From Dyadobacter luticola (GTDB lineage: Bacteria; Bacteroidota; Bacteroidia; Cytophagales; Spirosomataceae), in NCBI RefSeq assembly GCF_005860805.1, contig NZ_VCEJ01000004.1, forward strand, positions 1,922,001-1,986,000: a DNA stretch of 64,000 bases, in the 5' to 3' direction. The translations under genes and the position numbers were made by a program. Shown here one piece after another: positions 58,014 to 64,000 of this stretch. The notes beneath the pieces are model-generated. The model was not told the DNA's origin. It did no database searches and was given only the letters and a program-made list of their open reading frames with translations. How positions within the stretch are numbered: position 1 is the first letter of the stretch; every line of letters begins with the position of its first letter.

Positions 58014-60206
58014 TTATGCTGGAACCTTGCGCGGTTTCTCGCGATCCCAGAAACGGTGCTGCGCGATGGCTTTGATAAACCATTCGGATAGCTGCGCCGG
58101 ATCTTCGCTGATCACAATGCCTTCCATCAAAACCGTTTCGTCATCGAAACTATCAGGTACTTTCTTGGCAAAATTCGTTGCCTCGATCACCTGAGTGGCG
58201 CCGGCATCTGCTGCGATCGCTTTGCAATGTTTGAAAGCCTCATTCAGAAAATGCACGCCGTCCGCATCCGCCGCAATTTCGGCCACACTATTAGTACCGC
58301 CCGGCACGTACACCGCGTCATATAATACCGACGCCGCCGTAAGTAAGCTGTGGTTGACCAGAATTTGCTCGTTCGCTTCCGACAAAAGATAGTTCTGACG
58401 AGTTGAAATCACTTCAACCACTGCACCTGCATTTTCCAAAGCCGATTTGACGGTTTGCAAAGCAGTACCATCCACGCCATCGGCTGCCAGGAAAGCGATT
58501 TTACGTGTTTCGATACTGTCTTTTGGCTGGTTAGCCATGCTCAATGCTGCCGAAGAAGCTATCGATGGTTCTTTCACTTCCGGATCGTAGTCAGCCGGAT
58601 CAGCATCCGCAGGTATGCTGCGGTTCATTGGCAATTCCGGATCTTCGGGTACCGGCAGGCGGAGCTTGAATGCTACCTGCGTAGCCAGGCCGCTGTCGAT
58701 CATCGACAAAATACCCAGCATTCTCTGGCGTACCTCGCCGGATTGTACCTTACCCAATTCAAAGCTCAAAGCATCCACAATGTGGTCTTTTTCAGGATCC
58801 GACTGACTGTTGAAAAACAGTTTCGCCTGGCTGAAATGGTCAAGGAAACTTTTGCTGCGCGCGCGAACCTTGCGTGCATCGATACGCTCGGGGTAGGAAG
58901 CAAATCCGCCTTCCGAAACTTTCGATTGGATCGGGAAACCATCACCCAGAGCATTCGGACCGTAGCTTACCTTGCCACGGTTGATCGTCTGCCGCATGTA
59001 GCCGTCGCGCTGGTTATTGTGCACCGGTACGATTGGTCGGTTGATCGGGATTTCCTGGAAATTCGGTCCACCTAGGCGGATCAGCTGTGTATCGGTATAA
59101 GAGAAAAGTCTTCCCTGCAAAAGTGGATCATTCGTAAAATCGATCCCCGGCACAACATGCCCAAGGTGGAATGCCGACTGCTCGGTTTCTGCAAAAAAGT
59201 TTTCTGGGTTACGGTTCAACGTCATTTTACCGATCCGCTGCACAGGTACCAGTTCTTCCGGGATGATCTTGGTAGGATCGAGTAAATCGAAATCAAATTT
59301 GAACTCATCTTCTTCCGGTACGATCTGTAATCCCAGTTCCCACTCTGGGAAACTGCCGCTTTCGATCGCATCCCACAAATCACGTCGGTGGAAATCCGGA
59401 TCTTTTCCGGAAATGTTCTGCGCCTCATCCCAGGCCACCGAATGTACGCCCAGCAAAGGTTTCCAGTGGAATTTTACAAAGTGTGAAACACCTGCTGCAT
59501 TTACCAGACGGAATGTATGTACCCCAAAACCTTCCATCATGCGGTAGCTGCGCGGGATTGCGCGGTCACTCATGAGCCACATGATCATGTGCGCCGATTC
59601 GGGCATTACCGAAATAAAATCCCAGAAAGTATCGTGTGCCGATGCTGCCTGCGGAATTTCATTGTCCGGCTCCGGCTTTACAGCGTGCACCAGATCGGGG
59701 AATTTAATGGCATCCTGGATAAAAAATACCGGCATATTGTTCCCCACCAGGTCGAAATTTCCTTCCTGGGTATAAAACTTGACGGCAAAACCGCGCACGT
59801 CACGAGCCAGGTCAGTCGAGCCGCGGGAACCTGCTACGGTAGAAAAACGCACGAAAACCGGGGTTTCAACCTCGGTATCATTCAAAAAATTTGCGCGGGT
59901 ATATTCGCCCAGCGGTTTATACAATTTAAAAACACCATGTGCACCCGAACCCCTTGCGTGCACTACCCGCTCAGGGATGCGCTCGTGGTCGAAATGGGTA
60001 ATTTTTTCACGCAGAATAAAATCTTCCAGCAGCGAAGCGCCGCGTTCACCTGCTTTTAAAGAATTCTGGTCATCGTTGATGAGGAGCCCTGTATTCGTAT
60101 TCATCCGTTCTCCGGTTGAATCCTCCATAAAAGGCGCCAGGCTGCGGACCTTGTCATTTTCAGGCTGGTCTACGGCCGGATCTTGTTGTGCTTTCCTTTT
60201 CGCCAT
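58014..60206 (-). CDS. katE: Large-subunit catalase, KatE/HPII type
   Basis: A 730-residue heme catalase, the length of the large-subunit clade. Catalytic His83 lies in RVVHARGSGAHGVF, the Asn region in FDLVGNNMPVFFIQDAIKF, and the proximal heme Tyr in RLFSYTDTQLIRLGGPNF. A C-terminal class I glutamine amidotransferase/DJ-1-like domain begins near RKIAFLAADGVDGTAL, as in E. coli HPII. It removes hydrogen peroxide in the cytoplasm. ATG 60206 is chosen; the frame to 60302 adds 32 basic residues across the divergent promoter. It converges on an ankyrin gene and diverges from a CPA1 antiporter. Confidence 0.95.
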   Translation of the reverse strand: MAKRKAQQDPAVDQPENDKVRSLAPFMEDSTGERMNTNTGLLINDDQNSLKAGERGASLLEDFILREKITHFDHERIPERVVHARGSGAHGVFKLYKPLGEYTRANFLNDTEVETPVFVRFSTVAGSRGSTDLARDVRGFAVKFYTQEGNFDLVGNNMPVFFIQDAIKFPDLVHAVKPEPDNEIPQAASAHDTFWDFISVMPESAHMIMWLMSDRAIPRSYRMMEGFGVHTFRLVNAAGVSHFVKFHWKPLLGVHSVAWDEAQNISGKDPDFHRRDLWDAIESGSFPEWELGLQIVPEEDEFKFDFDLLDPTKIIPEELVPVQRIGKMTLNRNPENFFAETEQSAFHLGHVVPGIDFTNDPLLQGRLFSYTDTQLIRLGGPNFQEIPINRPIVPVHNNQRDGYMRQTINRGKVSYGPNALGDGFPIQSKVSEGGFASYPERIDARKVRARSKSFLDHFSQAKLFFNSQSDPEKDHIVDALSFELGKVQSGEVRQRMLGILSMIDSGLATQVAFKLRLPVPEDPELPMNRSIPADADPADYDPEVKEPSIASSAALSMANQPKDSIETRKIAFLAADGVDGTALQTVKSALENAGAVVEVISTRQNYLLSEANEQILVNHSLLTAASVLYDAVYVPGGTNSVAEIAADADGVHFLNEAFKHCKAIAADAGATQVIEATNFAKKVPDSFDDETVLMEGIVISEDPAQLSEWFIKAIAQHRFWDREKPRKVPA

Positions 60207-60385
60207 GTTACTCGGATTTGGGGATGCTAAAGCACCCCGGTTAAAAGTTCGACCACCTTCTACAAAACGCGTTCCATCGAAAAACCGGCACCGCAAAAGC
60301 ATGTTAGAATACCATTAGAATCACCCGCGCAGACCCGGTTTGTGGGCTGGAATTTGTATTCTTGAGTATTCAACAGAACAATTTC

Positions 60386-61642
60386 ATGGAGTTATATTAT
60401 TCTTTTTCGGCGCTGATTGTGCTCACGGCCGTATTTTCCTATTTAAACTCAAGATTTTTAAAACTTCCGCCATCGATCGGGATCATGGTCATCGCTTTGA
60501 TGGTTTCCCTGGCCCTGATCGCCACAGACAGCATATTCCCGCGCACATTCGATCGCGTCACCACATTGATCGCCAGCGTCGATCTCACCGAGATTTTAAT
60601 GGGCGCAATGCTCAATTTCCTGCTTTTCGCCGGGGCAATCCATCTGCATTTGGAAGACCTGAAAGAGCAGCGCATGCCCATTATTATTTTTTCGACGGTG
60701 AGCGTGATCATTTCCACATTCGTGATCGGTTTGCTCATTTATTCGATTTTGCCGCTGCTCGGTTTGCCTATTCCGCTGATACAATGTCTGGTCTTTGGCG
60801 CGCTCATTTCACCGACCGATCCGATTGCCGTTTTAGGCATTCTGAAACAAGCCGGTGTCCCCAAATCCATCGAGACCAAAATTGCCGGCGAGTCGCTTTT
60901 TAATGATGGCATGGCGGTTGTGGTTTTTATCTTAATGCTGGCGCTGGCCCGAGGCGAGGACGTGAATACGTCACTGGGCGGCATTACGCTGTTATTTGTC
61001 CAGGAAGCTTTGGGCGGGATTGCGTTTGGTTTTGTACTTGGTTTTGTTGGTTCCAAAATGATCTACCGTGTCGACGGATATAATGTGCACGTACTGATTA
61101 CCCTGGCGATCGTGATGGGTGGGCATCTGGCGGCGCGATCGCTACACATTTCTGGTCCGTTGGCGATGGTCGCGGCCGGGTTGGTGATTGGTAATTTTGG
61201 TAAAAATCCGGGTGCGGTTTCGGATACCGAGCGGGATTATATCGACAAATTCTGGGAGCTGCTGGATGAGATTTTGAATGCGATCTTATTCATGATTATT
61301 GGCTTTGAGCTGCTGCTGATCCCCGATTTGCGACGGTTTGGCTGGGCTGGTATGGCTACGATCGTAATCGTTTTGCTGGCGCGGTTTATCTCGATATATG
61401 TGCCGGTAAAGCTGATTCCATTCAAATCCCGTTTTGGGAAAAAATCTGTGGCGATACTTGTTTGGGGAGGACTGCGCGGCGGCGTCTCCATCGCCCTCGC
61501 ACTCTCCATCGACGATGATCTCAACAAAAACCTTTTCCTGGCCATCACCTATTTCGTAGTACTATTTTCCATCATTGTGCAGGGTCTGACAGTAGGAAAA
61601 ATTACCGCGCGGTTTACCAATGAAGAGGAGGCCATTAGTTAA
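60386..61642 (+). CDS. CPA1-family Na+/H+ antiporter (NhaP-like)
   Basis: A 418-residue inner-membrane protein with about twelve helices. Hallmarks: IPLIQCLVFGALISPTDPIA (the TDP motif), FNDGMAVVVFILML with the paired Asn-Asp ion site, LAARSLHISGPLAMVAAGLV, and KSVAILVWGGLRGGVSIALA near the end. It exchanges Na+ or K+ for H+ and helps control pH. There is no C-terminal regulatory domain. ATG 60386 is preferred over TTG 60362. An AlkA-type gene starts 16 bases after the stop, so the two are probably co-transcribed. Confidence 0.92.
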   Translation: MELYYSFSALIVLTAVFSYLNSRFLKLPPSIGIMVIALMVSLALIATDSIFPRTFDRVTTLIASVDLTEILMGAMLNFLLFAGAIHLHLEDLKEQRMPIIIFSTVSVIISTFVIGLLIYSILPLLGLPIPLIQCLVFGALISPTDPIAVLGILKQAGVPKSIETKIAGESLFNDGMAVVVFILMLALARGEDVNTSLGGITLLFVQEALGGIAFGFVLGFVGSKMIYRVDGYNVHVLITLAIVMGGHLAARSLHISGPLAMVAAGLVIGNFGKNPGAVSDTERDYIDKFWELLDEILNAILFMIIGFELLLIPDLRRFGWAGMATIVIVLLARFISIYVPVKLIPFKSRFGKKSVAILVWGGLRGGVSIALALSIDDDLNKNLFLAITYFVVLFSIIVQGLTVGKITARFTNEEEAIS

Positions 61643-61658
61643 ATGATGAGTAAAAAAA

Positions 61659-62318
61659 ATGGAACTGACGCCGGAGCTGCCAACAACATTTAACCAGGAG
61701 AACTTTCACGAAATCTGCGACCAGCTGGCTGAAATGGATGCGGACCTGAAATCGGTGCTGGAAAAATACGGGTATCCGCCCATGTGGACGCGCCCTAACA
61801 CTTTCGAAACACTCGTACACATTATCCTGGAACAGCAGGTTTCACTGGCCTCGGCGCTCGCGGCCCTCAATAAACTCCGCGAAAAAACCAAAACCCTCAC
61901 GCCGGAAACATTGCTTTTGCTCAATGACGAAGAGATGCGTGCTTGCTACGTCAGCCGCCAAAAAGCCGCTTACCTCCGCGGCTTGGCGCTTTCCCTGCAA
62001 AACGGCGAAACCGACCTCACGCTTTTCCCAAGCTTACCCGATGAAAAAGTCCGAGAAAAGCTGATCCGACTCAAAGGTATCGGCCACTGGACGATTGACG
62101 TCTACTTCATGTTCGTCCTCCAAAGAATCGACATCTTCCCCCTCGGCGACCTCGCCGCCATCAACGGAACCAAACGTCTGAAAAATCTGCCTGCCGCAAC
62201 AAAGGAAGAAGTGCTGGAAATCACAAATCATTGGAAGCCATTCAGGACTGTCGCTTGCATGATCATCTGGCATTTTTATCTGTCGCGGACAGGAGTAGCA
62301 GCCGCGCCGGTTTTTTGA
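61659..62318 (+). CDS. DNA-3-methyladenine glycosylase II-like protein (AlkA family)
   Basis: A 219-residue HhH-GPD glycosylase of the base-excision-repair family. The helix-hairpin-helix is in LIRLKGIGHWTIDVYFMFVL and the catalytic Asp164 in IFPLGDLAAING, the expected distance apart. The N-terminal part carries LVHIILEQQVSLASALAALN, typical of the AlkA/MagIII group. It lacks the N-terminal TATA-like domain of E. coli AlkA and the iron-sulfur cluster of MutY/Nth. It removes alkylated bases such as 3-methyladenine. It is linked to the antiporter gene by a 16-base gap. Confidence 0.9.
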   Translation: MELTPELPTTFNQENFHEICDQLAEMDADLKSVLEKYGYPPMWTRPNTFETLVHIILEQQVSLASALAALNKLREKTKTLTPETLLLLNDEEMRACYVSRQKAAYLRGLALSLQNGETDLTLFPSLPDEKVREKLIRLKGIGHWTIDVYFMFVLQRIDIFPLGDLAAINGTKRLKNLPAATKEEVLEITNHWKPFRTVACMIIWHFYLSRTGVAAAPVF

Positions 62319-62362
62319 TTTGATTGGGAAATATTCTAATGATGCGCTTCGTAAAAAAGGTG

Positions 62363-62370
62363 TAGCTTTG
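62363..62370 (+). promoter_or_regulatory. Candidate -7 box for the DUF6934 gene
   Basis: TAGCTTTG fits TAnnTTTG, 31 bases before ATG 62402. No clear -33 box was found. Confidence 0.35.
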
Positions 62371-62401
62371 GTCAGTTTTGCACACTATACAAATCATATA
62401 A

Positions 62402-62899
62402 ATGAGCGTATCTACATACGATGCAGAAGTAATCGATGCTGGAAGTTATAAAGACAATATGCCGGGCATTGAGATTTTCGACTCCCGCAGATTTTTCAGT
62501 GAAGGGCCAAACGGGCGATTTGAACTACGGACTTTTATCGCGAAGGTGGAGACTAATTCGAGGCAGGACTTGTTCAATGTAGGCTTCGGTGTTTGGAGTG
62601 AGGAACTTCAAATGGTAGACGACATGATACAGACGAGAAATGGAGATTTTCGCAGGATTTTGAGTACGATCGCGATAATTGCGCTAGACTTCTTGCAAAG
62701 ATATCCCTTCGCCTTCTTATTTGCTGAGGGAAGTACACGGGCCAGAACAAGGCTGTATCAACGAGAAATATCGAACATCTTGGATGAAATCCCGAAAGAG
62801 CTGCGCCTTTATGGCTTTATAAAAATGGATGATATCTTCATCGACTTTCAGAAAGGCATCAATTTTGATGGGTTTTTATTATCACTGAGGAATCATTAA
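62402..62899 (+). CDS. DUF6934 family protein
   Basis: A 165-residue soluble protein that I place in the Bacteroidota-restricted DUF6934 family by the mid-protein pattern TIAIIALDFLQRYPFAFLFA and EGSTRARTRLYQREISNIL. It has no signal or membrane segment. The family has no known function; its genes often come with a very small downstream gene, as here (14 bases to ATG 62914). The base composition is more AT-rich than its neighbours, hinting at acquisition, and the two-gene layout is reminiscent of toxin-antitoxin or similar pairs, but nothing shows that directly. Confidence 0.75.
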   Translation: MSVSTYDAEVIDAGSYKDNMPGIEIFDSRRFFSEGPNGRFELRTFIAKVETNSRQDLFNVGFGVWSEELQMVDDMIQTRNGDFRRILSTIAIIALDFLQRYPFAFLFAEGSTRARTRLYQREISNILDEIPKELRLYGFIKMDDIFIDFQKGINFDGFLLSLRNH

Positions 62900-62913
62900 A
62901 TTTGAAAAAACAG

Positions 62914-63075
62914 ATGGGAATTATGCAGACAACAATAGCGAAAAAACCGAAGAGTCCTACTAGCGAAGCTAAGAAAGACTCTGATTCCACCGCTTCACAG
63001 CGAAGAAATGTCATTGTTGAAAAAACCTACCGCATGGCGGAAACTTTGAAAAACGTCAAGCTTCCGGGAGAATAA
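62914..63075 (+). CDS. Small basic protein, 53 residues, partner of DUF6934
   Basis: The frame from ATG 62914 (or ATG 62923) to TAA 63075 encodes 53 residues, rich in Lys, Ser and Thr: KKPKSPTSEAKKDSDSTASQ, then a more ordered end NVIVEKTYRMAETLKNVKLP. It sits 14 bases after DUF6934, with a terminator right after it, so both are one transcript. No family is recognised. Position and the terminator support a real gene. Confidence 0.6.
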   Translation: MGIMQTTIAKKPKSPTSEAKKDSDSTASQRRNVIVEKTYRMAETLKNVKLPGE

Positions 63076-63094
63076 AATATATTGTATTTTCAGG

Positions 63095-63132
63095 AAAAAA
63101 AGGCAACTGGCTTAGGTTAGTTGCCTTTTTTG
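63095..63132 (+). terminator. Terminator after the DUF6934 pair
   Basis: AGGCAACT (63101-63108) pairs with AGTTGCCT (63119-63126), extended by flanking A- and T-runs; TTTTTT follows. Confidence 0.82.
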
Positions 63133-63175
63133 TAACTGTCGAAATTTTTGTTCTAAACTTAAACCAACCAAACCC

Positions 63176-63580
63176 ATGGACCAAAACCCAGCCCAGGCAA
63201 TCATTGTCCCGACACTTAGCGTGCGTAATGGCGGGAAGGCTATCGAATTTTATCAGGAGGCTTTCAGGGCCGCGATTTTGATGTCGAATGTTTCGCCGGA
63301 TGGGGAAGTGGTGGCGGAGTTGGAGGTGATGGGTGCGCGATTTGTGGTGGCCGACGAATCGGAGGAGTATGGGAATGTAAGCCCGGAGCGTCAGAAAGGC
63401 ATTTCGGTAAGGATTGGGTTGCAGGTGGAAGATCCGGACGCTTTATTTGCGCAGGCCGTGAAGGCGGGCGCGACGGTCGTTTATGAAGTCGCCGACCAGA
63501 GCTATGGCTACCGGTTGGGGCATTTGATTGATCCTTTCGGGCATCATTGGGAGATTTTTAAACCGATCCCTTTCAATTAG
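63176..63580 (+). CDS. VOC-family (glyoxalase/PhnB-like) protein
   Basis: A 134-residue protein of two beta-alpha-beta-beta-beta units: IIVPTLSVRNGGKAIEFYQE with FRAAILMSN, then ISVRIGLQVEDPDALFAQAV and a C-terminal YGYRLGHLIDPFGHHWEIF, which carries the usual Arg, His and Glu positions. This is the PhnB-like branch of the vicinal oxygen chelate superfamily; members may bind metal and act on small molecules or resistance substrates. Substrate unknown. It is a single gene, followed 45 bases on by a small membrane protein gene. Confidence 0.88.
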   Translation: MDQNPAQAIIVPTLSVRNGGKAIEFYQEAFRAAILMSNVSPDGEVVAELEVMGARFVVADESEEYGNVSPERQKGISVRIGLQVEDPDALFAQAVKAGATVVYEVADQSYGYRLGHLIDPFGHHWEIFKPIPFN

Positions 63581-63625
63581 AAATCGCTATTTTCGCCAAA
63601 AACTCAACCTAACTGTCACATTCCA

Positions 63626-63796
63626 ATGAACCCAGTCTGGGCAATTGTCGCTATCATTTTAGGAATAACACTTTATAAACAGTTTGATTTTCAAACATTT
63701 CGATTTGAAAATACTGCCCTGGGAATCATTTACTTAATCACTTTTATTGCATCGGTTTACTTTCTGATCAAAGGCAGAAAGCAGTCGGCAGAGTAA
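63626..63796 (+). CDS. Small membrane protein, 56 residues
   Basis: The frame from ATG 63626 to TAA 63796 encodes 56 residues with two likely transmembrane segments (VWAIVAIILGITLY and LGIIYLITFIASVYFLI) joined by a polar loop (KQFDFQTFRFENTA) and a basic tail (KGRKQSAE). It lies ten bases before the topoisomerase gene on the same strand. No family is recognised; the composition and spacing favour a real gene. Confidence 0.6.
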   Translation: MNPVWAIVAIILGITLYKQFDFQTFRFENTALGIIYLITFIASVYFLIKGRKQSAE

Positions 63797-63806
63797 GTTT
63801 GCGGCT

Positions 63807-64000
63807 ATGAAAGTGTGTATTGCCGAAAAGCCGAGCGTGGCGAAGGATATTGCAAATGTAATCGGGGCGAACCAGCGTCGTGACGGTTATTATGAGGGAA
63901 ATGGCTATCAGGTAACCTGGACATTCGGGCATTTTTGTACATTAAAAGAACCCCACGACTACACCGAGCGCTGGAAATCGTGGCGCCTGGAAGATTTGCC
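63807..64000 (+). CDS. topB: DNA topoisomerase III, N-terminal part (cut by window end)
   Basis: The visible 64 residues begin MKVCIAEKPSVAKDIANVIG, the first strand and helix of the TOPRIM domain with its catalytic Glu, then GYQVTWTFGHFCTLKEPHDY, as in type IA topoisomerases of the TopB branch. The rest of the gene lies beyond the window. TopB relaxes and decatenates DNA. The call to TopB and not TopA rests on the IAEKPSVA start. Confidence 0.88.
   Translation, partial: MKVCIAEKPSVAKDIANVIGANQRRDGYYEGNGYQVTWTFGHFCTLKEPHDYTERWKSWRLEDL

Noticed and set aside
1..64000. tRNA, rRNA, insertion sequences, prophage or integrative element
   Set aside because: No cloverleaf-like segment, rRNA stretch, transposase, integrase or long flanking repeat was recognised by eye; a tRNAscan or ISfinder search would settle this.

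Overview
The window looks like chromosome of an aerobic Bacteroidota bacterium of the Cytophagales, most like Dyadobacter or a close Spirosomaceae relative. That is inferred from gene content and not tested by a search. The pointers are a SusC/SusD pair, a TonB receptor with a DUF4249 lipoprotein, LytS-type histidine kinases with LytTR regulators, large orphan FtsX-type permeases, a DUF6934 protein, weak ribosome binding sites, and TAnnTTTG-like -7 boxes. No rRNA, tRNA, CRISPR array, transposase or phage gene was seen. Both ends cut genes: an AraC regulator on the left and DNA topoisomerase III on the right.

Layout. 0-12 kb: AraC regulators, an NAD-dependent epimerase-like SDR, two large FtsX permeases without an ATPase, a DUF4142 lipoprotein, a BamA-type barrel, a DUF2306 membrane protein and a LytS/LytTR two-component pair. 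12-17.3 kb: an amidohydrolase-RidA-Crp/Fnr set, then an ankyrin/DKNYW/small membrane protein set behind a 15-bp direct repeat. 17.3-33.5 kb: a nine-gene minus-strand L-fucose utilisation locus (fuconate dehydratase, SDR, mutarotase, FucP, GH29, SusC, SusD, FG-GAP/ASPIC lipoprotein, second GH29) with a divergent AraC regulator. Outer-membrane binding and import, fucosidase cleavage, inner-membrane symport and non-phosphorylating oxidation are all encoded, but no lactonase or final hydrolase is.

33.5-37.5 kb holds the most unusual block. It encodes a protein with a PqqD-like N-terminus, a protein kinase and a LanC cyclase; a partner resembling HopA1/LanKC-type phospho-lyases; and a 150-residue cysteine-rich protein whose cysteines fall on an eight-residue period with Ser/Thr four residues ahead. 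I read this as a probable lanthipeptide-like RiPP system of unusual architecture. Divergent from it is an astacin-type metalloprotease lipoprotein gene broken by a one-base frameshift in an A6 run.

39.5-44 kb: a ZU5-like lipoprotein, then two LytS-type kinases followed by one LytTR regulator. 44-64 kb: a stress and housekeeping stretch with SDRs, a GH15 enzyme, an FAD/Rieske oxidoreductase, two YetF proteins ending in zinc ribbons, an exported trehalose-synthase-like GH13, a luciferase-like monooxygenase, a TonB receptor/DUF4249 pair, an ankyrin protein convergent with a large-subunit catalase, a CPA1 antiporter, an AlkA-type glycosylase, DUF6934 with a 53-residue companion, a VOC protein and the topB start. 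Start codons were moved inward wherever the longest reading frame ran through a terminator or neighbour or lacked family similarity.
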